DNA of 64,000 nucleotides from Streptomyces klenkii (GTDB taxonomy: Bacteria; Actinomycetota; Actinomycetes; Streptomycetales; Streptomycetaceae): NCBI RefSeq assembly GCF_003626645.1, contig NZ_RBAM01000011.1, positions 1-64,000 of the forward strand, in the 5' to 3' direction. Positions 35,782 to 45,077 of the stretch are shown here, in pieces; positions within the stretch are counted from its first letter, which is position 1, and each line of letters opens with the position of its first letter. The translations under genes and the position numbers were made by a program. The notes below the pieces were generated by a model. That model was not told the DNA's origin. It searched no databases and was given only the letters and a program-made list of their open reading frames with translations.

Positions 35782-37149
35782 TTACATCCGCTCGAAAGAG
35801 CGGAAGCGCTCCCAGTCCGTTACCGCCGTGTCGTAGGCGTCCTGCTCCACTCGCGCCATGTGCAAGTAGTGCTCGACGACTTCGTCGCCGAAGGCTGCCC
35901 GTGCTATCGGGCTGGCCTCCCACAGGGCGGCGGCCTCGCGCAGGGTGGCGGGGACGTGCTGCGCGTCGCCCGCGTAGGCGTTGCCGGTACAGACCTCGGG
36001 CAGCTCCAGCTCGTGCTCGACGCCGTACAGGCCGGCGGCCACCATGCCCGCGACGGCGAGGTACGGGTTCACGTCCCCGCCCGGGAGGCGGTTCTCGAAG
36101 CGGTGGGAGTGGCCGTGGCCGATGACGCGCAGGGAGCAGGTGCGGTTGTCGGGGCCCCAGGCGACGGCGGTGGGCGCGAAGGAGCCGGGCCGGAACCGCT
36201 TGTAGGAGTTGATGTTGGGGGCGTAGAGGAGCGTGAAGTCGCGGAGGGCGGCGAGCTGTCCGGCGAGGAAGTGCCGCATCGTCTTCGACATGCCGTACGG
36301 GCCCTCGTCGTCGGCGAGGACGGGCCGCCCGGCCTCGTCGCGCAGCGAGAGGTGGATGTGGCAGGAGTTGCCCTCGCGCTCGTCGTACTTGGCCATGAAG
36401 GTGAGCGCCATGCCCTCCTGGGCGGCGATCTCCTTCGCGCCGGTCTTGTAGACGACGTGCTGGTCGCAGGTGGTGAGGGCGTCGTCGTAGCGGAAGGCGA
36501 TCTCGTGCTGGCCGAGGTTGCACTCGCCCTTGGCGGACTCCACGGTCATCCCGGCGGCGCCCATCTCGTTGCGGATGCGGCGCAGGAGGGGTTCGACGCG
36601 GCCGGTGCCGAGGACGGAGTAGTCGCAGTTGTACTGGTTGGCCGGGGTCATGCCGCGGTAGCCGCGGCTCCAGGCCTCCTCGTACGTGTCCTTGAAGACG
36701 ATGAACTCCAGCTCCGTGCCCGCGTACGCGCTCCAGCCGTGCTCGGCCAGCCGGTCGAGCTGGCGGCGCAGGATCTGCCGGGGCGAGGCGAGGACGGGCG
36801 AGCCGTCGTGCCAGGCGAGGTCGGCGGTGAGCATGGCCGTGCCGGGGTTCCAGGGGGTGCGGCGCAGGGTGGAGAGGTCGCCGCGGATGGCGAAGTCCCC
36901 GTAGCCGCGTTCCCAGGACGACATGGCGTAGCCGTCGACGGTGTTGAGGTCGACGTCCACGGCGAGGAGGTAGTTGCAGCCTTCGGTGCCGTGGTCGAGG
37001 ACGTCGTCGAGGAAGAACCGGGCGGCGAACCGCTTCCCCTGGAGTCGTCCCTGCATGTCGGTGAAGGCGAGGACGACGGTGTCGATCTCCCCGGTGTCGA
37101 CCAGCCTGCGCAACTCCTCGACGGCGAGCGGGGGCGTGCGGTCTGCCAC
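35782..37149 (-). CDS. glnA4: Glutamine synthetase-like gamma-glutamyl ligase (GlnA4 type)
   Basis: A 455-residue member of the GS superfamily. GlnA4 of S. coelicolor is a gamma-glutamylethanolamide synthetase (glutamate + ethanolamine + ATP), and this gene has the same neighbours. The N-terminal domain has VVLAFTDMQGRLQGKRF. The catalytic beta-grasp part includes TELEFIVFKDTYEEAW, ESAKGECNLGQHEIAF, GNSCHIHLSLRDEAGRP and the ATP/glutamate loop PNINSYKRF, then NRTCSLRVIGHG and FENRLPGGDVNPYLA. The adenylylation tyrosine motif of assimilatory GSI is replaced (GLYGVEHELELPE), as expected for a catabolic paralogue. GTG start with AGGAGG upstream. Confidence 0.88.
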   Translation of the reverse strand: MADRTPPLAVEELRRLVDTGEIDTVVLAFTDMQGRLQGKRFAARFFLDDVLDHGTEGCNYLLAVDVDLNTVDGYAMSSWERGYGDFAIRGDLSTLRRTPWNPGTAMLTADLAWHDGSPVLASPRQILRRQLDRLAEHGWSAYAGTELEFIVFKDTYEEAWSRGYRGMTPANQYNCDYSVLGTGRVEPLLRRIRNEMGAAGMTVESAKGECNLGQHEIAFRYDDALTTCDQHVVYKTGAKEIAAQEGMALTFMAKYDEREGNSCHIHLSLRDEAGRPVLADDEGPYGMSKTMRHFLAGQLAALRDFTLLYAPNINSYKRFRPGSFAPTAVAWGPDNRTCSLRVIGHGHSHRFENRLPGGDVNPYLAVAGMVAAGLYGVEHELELPEVCTGNAYAGDAQHVPATLREAAALWEASPIARAAFGDEVVEHYLHMARVEQDAYDTAVTDWERFRSFERM

Positions 37150-37177
37150 AGTGATGCCTCCTGTCGGTGCGACCGGA

Positions 37178-37201
37178 GGTCTTAAGGTAGGGCTGAAGAC
37201 C
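37178..37201. promoter_or_regulatory. GGTCTT-N12-AAGACC operator
   Basis: A 6-bp inverted repeat lies midway between the divergent GlnA4-like and FadR-type genes. It is a likely site for the adjacent GntR-family regulator; no experiment is implied. Confidence 0.5.
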
Positions 37202-37220
37202 ATTAAAGGGAAGGGGTCAG

Positions 37221-37991
37221 ATGAACGATCATGCGGCTGACCGGTCGGGCCGGCCGGAGCGGACGGACCGGACGGACCGGACGGACCGGCTCGCCCCGGT
37301 GCTGCGCCCGGTCCGCGCGGGCAACGGCTTCGAGGAAGCGCTGGAGCAGATACTCCAGATCATGCGGCTGGGCCTGGTGGCCGAGGGGGAACGGCTGCCC
37401 GCCGAGCGCGAGTTGGCCGACCGGCTGCGCGTGAGCCGGGTGACGCTGCGCGAGGTGCTGAAGGTCTTGCAGGACCAGGGACTGGTCGAGAGCCGGCGCG
37501 GCCGCTACGGCGGGACGTTCGTGCTCGCACGGCCCGCGACGGAAGCGGGCGAGGACGAACTGCGCCGCCGGGTCGCCGGCGTGGACGTCGAGGACACGCT
37601 GCGCTTCCGCGAGGTGCTGGAGGTGGGCGCGGCCGGGCTGTGCGCCGCGCACGGGCTCCCCGAGGGCGGGGCCGGGCGGCTGCGCGCCGCGCTGGCCGCC
37701 ACGCACGACGCTCCGCTGGCCGGGTACCGCCGCGCGGACACGCTGTTCCACCTGACGCTCGCCGAGCTGTCGGGATCCCCGTCGCTGGCCGAGCGGTACG
37801 CCGCGGTCCGGGCGACGGTCAACGACCTGCTGGACTGCATTCCGCTGCTGGTCCGGAACCTGGAGCACTCGCAGCAGCAGCACACCGCGCTCGTGGAGGC
37901 GGTCCTCGACGGCGACGCGGAAGGGGCGCGCGAGGTGATGCGCGAGCACTGCTGCGGGACGGCGGCGCTGCTGCGGGGTTTTCTGTCGTAA
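37221..37991 (+). CDS. FadR-type GntR regulator of the ethanolamine cluster
   Basis: A 256-residue regulator. The winged helix (~40-105) includes RLPAERELADRLRVSRVTLREVLKVLQDQGLVESRRGRYGG, and the all-helical FCD ligand domain (~120-250) includes LRFREVLEVGAAGLCAAHG and HLTLAELSGSPSLAERYAAVR with its metal-binding histidines. It is divergent from the GlnA4-like gene and upstream of the permease. The homologue in S. coelicolor is reported to control ethanolamine use. Near the N-terminus a 9-base tandem repeat encodes TDR three times (37261-37289), a length-variable element. Confidence 0.9.
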   Translation: MNDHAADRSGRPERTDRTDRTDRLAPVLRPVRAGNGFEEALEQILQIMRLGLVAEGERLPAERELADRLRVSRVTLREVLKVLQDQGLVESRRGRYGGTFVLARPATEAGEDELRRRVAGVDVEDTLRFREVLEVGAAGLCAAHGLPEGGAGRLRAALAATHDAPLAGYRRADTLFHLTLAELSGSPSLAERYAAVRATVNDLLDCIPLLVRNLEHSQQQHTALVEAVLDGDAEGAREVMREHCCGTAALLRGFLS

Positions 37992-38003
37992 CGCCCGTCA
38001 CGT

Positions 38004-38041
38004 AACCCGCAGGGACCTCTCTCGTAACCAGTGTTTTACGC
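38004..38041 (+). promoter_or_regulatory. GlnR-like box upstream of ethanolamine permease
   Basis: Four five-base sites with exact six-base spacers: GTAAC (38004), GGACC (38015), GTAAC (38026), TTTAC (38037). The GlnR consensus is gTnAC-n6-GaAAc repeated. Both a-sites are perfect and both b-sites weak. It lies 79 bases before the permease ATG and would tie ethanolamine uptake to nitrogen status. A further dyad AAAGGT/ACCTTT follows near 38075-38096. Confidence 0.6.
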
Positions 38042-38119
38042 AAGGGGGTTGCCGAATCAGCCACGCCGGAGCAAAGGTATGCCGCAAAACCTTTACCCCC
38101 CGAGGCAGGGAGCGGCAGC

Positions 38120-39604
<1,485 letters not shown>

Positions 39605-39662
39605 ACCGTGTGATCAACGTCGTAGCGTACGGAACGACCCCCGTACGGAAAGGACCCGCTCC

Positions 39663-40373
39663 ATGCCCCGCCAGCCACTGATCGGCGTCACCACCTACCT
39701 CACCCGGGCCCGCTGGGGCGCCGCGTGGGACCTGCCGGCCGCGCTCCTGCCCGCCTCCTACGCGCAGCACGTGCAGCGAGCCGGCGGCCTGGCCGTACAG
39801 CTGCCGCCGGACGACCCGGCCGCCGCCGGCGACATAGTGCGGCGGCTGGACGGCCTGGTCCTCGCCGGCGGCGAGGACCTCGACCCCGGCCTCTACGGGG
39901 AACGCCCCCACGCGCGCGCGGGCGCGCCCGTGCCCGAGCGCGACGCCTGGGAACTGGCGCTGCTGGACGCCGCGCTGGAGCGGGGGGTTCCGGTGCTCGG
40001 GATCTGCCGGGGGATGCAGCTGATGAACGTGCATGCCGGCGGGACGCTGTGCCAGCACCTGCCGGACGAGGTGGGGCACGAGGACCACAACCCGGTCGTC
40101 GGCTCCTTCACCGACCACCTGGTCAAGCCGGTGCCGGGCACGCGGCTGGGCGGCCTCCTGCCCGAGCCGTGCGACGTCGCCACGCACCACCACCAGTCCG
40201 TCTCCCGCCTGGGCGACGGCCTCGTCGCGACCGCGTACGCGGAGGACGGCACCGTCGAGGCACTGGAGCGGCCGGGTGACGGCGTGTTCGCGGTGGGCGT
40301 CCAGTGGCACCCGGAGGCGCGGGACGACTTGCGTCTGACGCGAGCGCTGGTGGAGGCGGCAACCACCCACTAG
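39663..40373 (+). CDS. PuuD-like gamma-glutamyl amide hydrolase
   Basis: A 236-residue class I glutamine amidotransferase-fold hydrolase. The nucleophile elbow is VLGICRGMQLMN with the catalytic Cys near residue 120, and the His-Glu pair is in VGVQWHPEA near the C-terminus. THHHQSVSRLG matches PuuD proteins, which hydrolyse gamma-glutamyl-GABA. In this cluster the likely substrate is gamma-glutamylglycine, giving glycine and regenerating glutamate. GGAAAGG precedes the ATG. It is the last gene before a strong terminator. Confidence 0.92.
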   Translation: MPRQPLIGVTTYLTRARWGAAWDLPAALLPASYAQHVQRAGGLAVQLPPDDPAAAGDIVRRLDGLVLAGGEDLDPGLYGERPHARAGAPVPERDAWELALLDAALERGVPVLGICRGMQLMNVHAGGTLCQHLPDEVGHEDHNPVVGSFTDHLVKPVPGTRLGGLLPEPCDVATHHHQSVSRLGDGLVATAYAEDGTVEALERPGDGVFAVGVQWHPEARDDLRLTRALVEAATTH

Positions 40374-40395
40374 GCCCTTCCGGACGCGCCACCAC

Positions 40396-40425
40396 GGGTT
40401 CATGGGTGCCCGCACCCATGAACCC
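40396..40425. terminator. Bidirectional 14-bp hairpin
   Basis: GGGTTCATGGGTGC (40396-40409) and its exact complement (40412-40425) are separated by two bases. The hairpin lies between the convergent PuuD-like and LysR genes. Confidence 0.8.
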
Positions 40426-40466
40426 GCCGCAGCGAAGGGGGTCGGCCGGGCCGGCCGGGGCCCGGG

Positions 40467-41375
40467 TCAGGGCCGGGTCAAGCCCAGGAGATCCCTCGCC
40501 GGGCCCGTCGGCCGGTGGCCCGTGGGCCAGACCGCCCTGAGTGCCCGGTGCAGGTCGAGGTCCCCGACGGGGATCTCGACCAGCCGGCCGGACGCCAGCT
40601 CCTCCCCGATCGCCAGCTCGCTGAGCACGGACGGCCCCGCGCCGCCCACCACCGCCGCCTTCACCGCCGTCGTGGAGGCGAGTTCGAGCAGGGGCTCGGC
40701 GAGCCCCCCGTGCGCGGCGAGGGCCGCGTCCAGGACCTGCCGGGTGCCCGAGCCCCGCTCGCGGAGGATGAGCGGGGTCACGGCCAGCTCCCCGGCGTCC
40801 AGGGGCGCCCGGCGCCGGGCCCAGGGGTGGGCCGGGGCCGTGACGACGACCAGCCGGTCGCGGGCGACGACCGCGCCGGACAGCCCGGCCGGCAGGGCGA
40901 TCCCCTCGACGAACCCCAGGTCGGCCTCGCCGGCCCGCAGCCGCTCCGCGACGGCCGCCGAGTTCCCGGCGAGCAGGGACACCGCCGTCCCGGGCCGCCG
41001 GGCGCGCAGGGCGACCAGCCAGCCGGGCAGCAGGTACTCGGCGATGGTCATGCTCGCCGCGACCCGCAGCCGCGAGTCCCGCCGCCCGCGCAGCGCCTCC
41101 GCGCCGGCGTCGAAGGCCTCGGCGGCCTCGACGACGCGCCGGGCCCAGTCGGTGACGAGGACGCCCGCGTCGGTGAGCGTCGAGCCGCGGGGCGAGCGCT
41201 CGACCAGGGCGACGCCGAGCATGCGCTCCATGCCGCGGATCCGCCCGCTCGCCGCGGGCTGGCTGATGCCGGTCTCCCGCGCGGCCCGCCCCAGGCTGCC
41301 CAGCCGGGCCACGGCCAGCAGCAGCTCCAGCGCGGCGAGGTCGGGTACGCGGTCCGCGAGCCGCCCATGAGTCAT
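40467..41375 (-). CDS. LysR-family regulator
   Basis: A 302-residue LysR protein. The N-terminal winged helix is VPDLAALELLLAVARLGSLGRAARETGISQPAASGRI; the periplasmic-binding-like effector domain follows from ~95 (SRLRVAASMTIAEYLLPGWLV, later LILRERGSGTRQVLDAAL). It is divergent from a TDT transporter, with a CATAA-N7-TTATG site overlapping its own start codon, so it probably controls that transporter and itself. The C-terminal effector-domain pattern resembles CysB/CbbR-type regulators; the ligand is unknown. Confidence 0.93.
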   Translation of the reverse strand: MTHGRLADRVPDLAALELLLAVARLGSLGRAARETGISQPAASGRIRGMERMLGVALVERSPRGSTLTDAGVLVTDWARRVVEAAEAFDAGAEALRGRRDSRLRVAASMTIAEYLLPGWLVALRARRPGTAVSLLAGNSAAVAERLRAGEADLGFVEGIALPAGLSGAVVARDRLVVVTAPAHPWARRRAPLDAGELAVTPLILRERGSGTRQVLDAALAAHGGLAEPLLELASTTAVKAAVVGGAGPSVLSELAIGEELASGRLVEIPVGDLDLHRALRAVWPTGHRPTGPARDLLGLTRP

Positions 41376-41389
41376 AACTCCAGATTATG
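41373..41389. promoter_or_regulatory. LysR box, T-N11-A type
   Basis: CATAA (41373-41377) and TTATG (41385-41389) flank seven bases, giving the T-N11-A dyad typical of LysR-type regulators. It overlaps the regulator's own ATG in a 70-base divergent gap. Confidence 0.6.
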
Positions 41390-41445
41390 CCCTCATAGAG
41401 CCAAGGTCCCTAGTGACGGACCGCATCCCCGCCGATCCTTGAGGC

Positions 41446-42570
41446 ATGAGCACATCCCGCACCACCTCCCCCCTACGCCACCTCGGCCCCAACTGGTACG
41501 CCGCCGTCATGGGCACCGCGATCGTCGCGAGCGCCGGCCGCGCGCTGCCCGTGCGGCCGCCGGGCCTGACCGGGGCGTGCGAGGCGGTGTGGGCGCTGTC
41601 GGCGGTGATGCTGGCCGCCCTGCTCGTGGCGCGGGCCGTGCACTGGGCCCGCCACAGCGACCAGGCGAGGCGGCACCTCGGCGACCCGGCGGTGGCGCCG
41701 TTCTACGGCTGTGCCGCGATGGCCCTGCTGGCCGTCGGCGGAGCCACCCTCGCCGTGGGCTCCGGGGTGATCGGCACGGGCGCCGCCGTGGCCGCCGACG
41801 CGGTCCTGTGGACGGCCGGCACCGTGACCGGCCTGGCCGCCGCGGCGGGCATCCCGTACCTGATGGTGACCCGGCACCGGATAGAGCCCGGCCAGGCCTC
41901 CCCGGTGTGGCTGCTGCCCGTCGTGGCGCCCATGGTCTCCGCGGCGCTGGGCCCGGCCCTGGTGCCGCACCTGCCCGCCGGGCAGTGGCAGGAGGCCATG
42001 GTGCTGGCCTGCTACGCGCTCTTCGGGATGAGCCTGCTGGCGACCCTGCTGATCCTGCCCGCGGTCTTCGCGCGGCTGATCCACCACGGCCCGCTGCCGC
42101 TCGCGCTGACCCCGGCCCTCTTCCTCGTGCTGGGCCCGCTGGGCCAGTCGACCACCGCCGTCGGCAACCTCGCCGACGCCGCGCGGGGCGCGCTGCCCGC
42201 CCCGTACGCGCACGCCGCGGCGCCGTTCGCCGTGCTGTACGGCGCCCCGGTGATGGGCTTCGCGATGCTGTGGCTGGCGCTGGCCGCGGCCATGGTGCTG
42301 CGGGCGTTCCGGCAGGGCATGGGCTTCGCGATGACCTGGTGGGCGTTCACCTTCCCCATAGGCACCTGCGTCACCGGCGCCGCGGGCCTCGCCCGCCACA
42401 CCGGTCTGCACGCCCTGACCTGGCTGTCCGTGGGCCTGTACGCGGTCCTGGTGGCGGCCTGGGCGGTCGCGGCGGCCCGTACCGCGCACGGCCTGGTCAG
42501 CGGCCGGCTGCTCGCAGCGCCGCGCCCAGCACCGCAGCAGCTTCCGTCAGTGAGGGTCCGTACCACGTGA
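41446..42570 (+). CDS. TDT-family (TehA/Mae1-type) transporter
   Basis: A 374-residue ten-helix protein of the tellurite-resistance/dicarboxylate transporter family (SLAC1-TehA fold). It begins LRHLGPNWYAAVMGTAIVAS, the classic start of this family (G-P-N/G-W-F/Y...MGT). It continues with helices such as AAAGIPYLMVTRH, WLLPVVAPMVSAALGPALV and TWWAFTFPIGTCVTGAAGLA. Substrates of relatives include C4-dicarboxylates and sulfite. Its last 74 bases overlap the 3' end of the convergent metal-receptor gene. Control by the neighbouring LysR protein is likely. Confidence 0.92.
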   Translation: MSTSRTTSPLRHLGPNWYAAVMGTAIVASAGRALPVRPPGLTGACEAVWALSAVMLAALLVARAVHWARHSDQARRHLGDPAVAPFYGCAAMALLAVGGATLAVGSGVIGTGAAVAADAVLWTAGTVTGLAAAAGIPYLMVTRHRIEPGQASPVWLLPVVAPMVSAALGPALVPHLPAGQWQEAMVLACYALFGMSLLATLLILPAVFARLIHHGPLPLALTPALFLVLGPLGQSTTAVGNLADAARGALPAPYAHAAAPFAVLYGAPVMGFAMLWLALAAAMVLRAFRQGMGFAMTWWAFTFPIGTCVTGAAGLARHTGLHALTWLSVGLYAVLVAAWAVAAARTAHGLVSGRLLAAPRPAPQQLPSVRVRTT

Positions 42571-43249
42571 GGTGACGCCCGCTGACGAGCGCGCACGGCA
42601 GCCCGGGGAAGGACTCCGGGCCGTCGTCGTGTGTGAAGCGGTAGGGCTCGTCGGGCAGGACGGCCAGCTCCGCGCCGCACGCGTTGAGCTCGTCGAGGGG
42701 GATGCGCGGATAGCGCTCGGGGTGGCCGGCGTGGACGTTGGCGACGCCGAGCCGGGCGAGGAGGTCGCCGGCGAAGGTGTCCCGGCCGAGGACCATCCAG
42801 GGCCGCCGCCACACCGGCACCACGGCCGGCACGGCCTCCCCAGCAGCCCGTACGTCCCGCCACGCGTCCTCCGCGTCGGCCAGCCAGTCCGGCCGGGCCA
42901 GGCCGCAGCCGCGCACCAGGACCCGTTCCAGCTCCGTGAACGCCTGGGGCAGCGTGCGGACTTCGGTGACCAGCACGTCCAGCCCGGCGGCGCGCAGCGC
43001 GCCGAGGTCGGGGGCGCGGTTCTCCTCCTCGTTGGCGAGGACGAGGTCGGGCGCGAGGGCGGCGATCCGCGCCGTGTCGGGGTTCTTCGTCCCGCCGATC
43101 CGTACGACGCCGAGGCCCGCGGGGTGGTCGCACCAGTCGGTGGCGCCGACGAGCAGCCCGGGCTCGGTCGCGGCGACGGCCTCCGTCAGGGAGGGCACGA
43201 GGGAGACGACGCGGCGAACGGCGGGGCGGCTGCTCCTTGGGGTGACCAC
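42497..43249 (-). CDS. Cytosolic helical-backbone metal receptor (BtuF/TroA-like)
   Basis: A 250-residue protein with the fold of cobalamin/siderophore-binding proteins: RVVSLVPSLTEAVAATEPG, VGATDWCDHPAG, IAALAPDLVLANEEENRAPDLGALRAAGLDVLV and AELAVLPDEPYRF. There is no signal peptide or lipobox and no ABC transporter gene beside it, so it is probably cytosolic, unlike BtuF. Possible roles are cofactor binding or chaperoning. The GTG at 43249 follows GGTGGGGC. Its 3' end overlaps the TDT gene on the opposite strand. Confidence 0.87.
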   Translation of the reverse strand: MVTPRSSRPAVRRVVSLVPSLTEAVAATEPGLLVGATDWCDHPAGLGVVRIGGTKNPDTARIAALAPDLVLANEEENRAPDLGALRAAGLDVLVTEVRTLPQAFTELERVLVRGCGLARPDWLADAEDAWRDVRAAGEAVPAVVPVWRRPWMVLGRDTFAGDLLARLGVANVHAGHPERYPRIPLDELNACGAELAVLPDEPYRFTHDDGPESFPGLPCALVSGRHLTWYGPSLTEAAAVLGAALRAAGR

Positions 43250-43271
43250 CGCCCCACCGTACGCCCGTTCG

Positions 43272-45077
43272 TCAGTGGCCGACGGGTGCGAGCTTGTCGG
43301 CCAGGCCCGGGTGGGCGTCCAGCCAGCGGCGGGCGGAGTCCTTCTCCTTGCCCTTGCCGCCGTCCTGGATCGCGACCTCCAGGGAGGCGAGGTCCTGCTC
43401 GGACAGCTTGAAGTCCTTCAGCCAGGCGGTGACTTCGGGGAAGTCCTTGCCGAAGTCCTTCTTGCCGACGGCGTGGATCTCCTCGCCCTTGCCCCAGGCG
43501 CCCTTGGGGTCCTTGAGCTTCTTCAGCTTGTGCTTGCCGTAGGCCCAGTGGGGCGACCACAGGGTGGTGACGATGGGCTCCTGCTTCTTGATGGCCCGGT
43601 CGAGGTCGGCGAGCATCGAGGAGGTGGACGAGGAGACGACCTTGTACTCGCCGTCCAGGCCGTACTCCTTGAGGACCTTGTCGTTGAGCGTGGCCATCAT
43701 GCCCGCGCTGGACTCGATGCCGACGATCTTCCCGCCGAACTGCCCGCTCTTGCCCTTGAGGTCCTCCAGCGAGTCCACGCCCTTGACGTAGTCGGGCACG
43801 GACAGCTCCAGCGACGTGGGCCCGTACCAGGCGCCCAGGTCGGTGAGCTGGTCGCGGTAGCGGTCCATGTACTGCTTGTGGGTCGTGGGCAGCCAGGAGT
43901 CGAACTGGACGTCCATCTGGCCCTGGGCCAGCGCGGTGTACAGCGGGCCGGGGTCGAGCTGCTTGACGTCCGGCTTGAACCCGCGGTCCTCCAGGATGTT
44001 CTGCCACAGGTACGTGGTGGCGACGGCCTCGTCCCACGGGAAGTAGCCGAGCTTGATGCCCCGGCCGTGGCCCACGTCGGCGCCGGCCGCGACGCTGTGC
44101 CCGCCGTCGCCGCTGCGGGCGAGGTTCATGCCGCCGGCGACCAGCGCCAGGACGACGACGCCGACGGCGGCGACGGCCGTGCCGGGCCGGTAGCGCAGGA
44201 CGGCGAGCCCGCGGGCGGCGGACGCGGCCTTGGCGGCGGCGCGCCGGCCGAGCGGGGAGACGCGCTGGTTGAGGGCGCCGGTCATCCGGTCCAGGTAGAT
44301 GGCGAGGACGACGACGGCCAGGCCGCTCTCGACGCCGCCGCCGATGTCGACCTTGGTGACGGCCGCGTACACGGCCTCGCCGAGGCCGCCCGCGCCCGCC
44401 ATGCCGGCGATGACGACCATGGACAGGGCCAGCATGATCACCTGGTTGACGCCCGCCATGATCGTGGGCAGGGCGAGCGGCAGCTGGACCCGGGTGAGGG
44501 TGTCGCGCGGCGTGGTGCCGAAGGCCGTCGCGGCCTCGACGAGCTCGCCGTCGACCTGCCGGATGCCCAGCTCGGTCATGCGGACGCCGGGCGGCATCGA
44601 GAACACGACGGTCGCGATCAGGCCGGGGATCGGCCCGATCGAGAAGAACATGACGCCGGGGATGAGGTAGACGAACGCCGGCATCGTCTGCATGACGTCC
44701 AGGGCGGGGCGCAGCGCCCCGCTGACCTTGCTGCTGCGGGCCGCCCAGATGCCGAGCGGCACGGCGACGAGCAGGGTGATCAGGCTCGCGACGAGGACGA
44801 GCGAGAGGGTCGCCATCGCGGCTTCCCACAGGCCGAAGGAGTCGACCAAGGCGAAGCCGGCGAAGGTGAGCACGGCGGCCAGGAGGCCGCGCAGCCACCA
44901 GGCGACGACGGCCAGGATGCCGGCCATGAGCAGCGGCTCGGGGCCGCCGAGGACGGCGTTGACGCCGTCGTACATGCCGGTCAGGACGGTGTTGATGGCG
45001 TCGAAGAGCCAGCTCAGGTGGGTCTGCAGCCAGCTGACGGCGTTCTCCGCCCAGCTTCCGAGGTGGATCCTAGGCAC
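43272..45077 (-). CDS. Betaine/proline-type ABC permease fused to substrate-binding protein
   Basis: A 601-residue fusion of OpuAB/ProW and OpuAC/ProX. The permease part (~1-300) has EAA-loop sequence VEAATAFGTTPRDTLTRVQLPLALPTIMAG and about six helices. A further helix (TAVAAVGVVVLALVAGGMNLA) leads to an extracytoplasmic binding domain (~335-601) with IKLGYFPWDEAVATTYLW, MDVQFDSWLPTTHKQYMDRY and WSPHWAYGKHKLKKLKDP, including the aromatic residues that box quaternary ammonium ligands. Imports osmoprotectants such as glycine betaine. Its ATG overlaps the end of the ATPase gene by 8 bases. Confidence 0.95.
   Translation of the reverse strand: MPRIHLGSWAENAVSWLQTHLSWLFDAINTVLTGMYDGVNAVLGGPEPLLMAGILAVVAWWLRGLLAAVLTFAGFALVDSFGLWEAAMATLSLVLVASLITLLVAVPLGIWAARSSKVSGALRPALDVMQTMPAFVYLIPGVMFFSIGPIPGLIATVVFSMPPGVRMTELGIRQVDGELVEAATAFGTTPRDTLTRVQLPLALPTIMAGVNQVIMLALSMVVIAGMAGAGGLGEAVYAAVTKVDIGGGVESGLAVVVLAIYLDRMTGALNQRVSPLGRRAAAKAASAARGLAVLRYRPGTAVAAVGVVVLALVAGGMNLARSGDGGHSVAAGADVGHGRGIKLGYFPWDEAVATTYLWQNILEDRGFKPDVKQLDPGPLYTALAQGQMDVQFDSWLPTTHKQYMDRYRDQLTDLGAWYGPTSLELSVPDYVKGVDSLEDLKGKSGQFGGKIVGIESSAGMMATLNDKVLKEYGLDGEYKVVSSSTSSMLADLDRAIKKQEPIVTTLWSPHWAYGKHKLKKLKDPKGAWGKGEEIHAVGKKDFGKDFPEVTAWLKDFKLSEQDLASLEVAIQDGGKGKEKDSARRWLDAHPGLADKLAPVGH

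Noticed and set aside
38070..38100. Possible riboswitch (AAAGGT/ACCTTT dyad, GCCGAATC) before the ethanolamine permease
   Set aside because: The fragments do not assemble into any riboswitch consensus I can recall. Two protein operators explain the region better.
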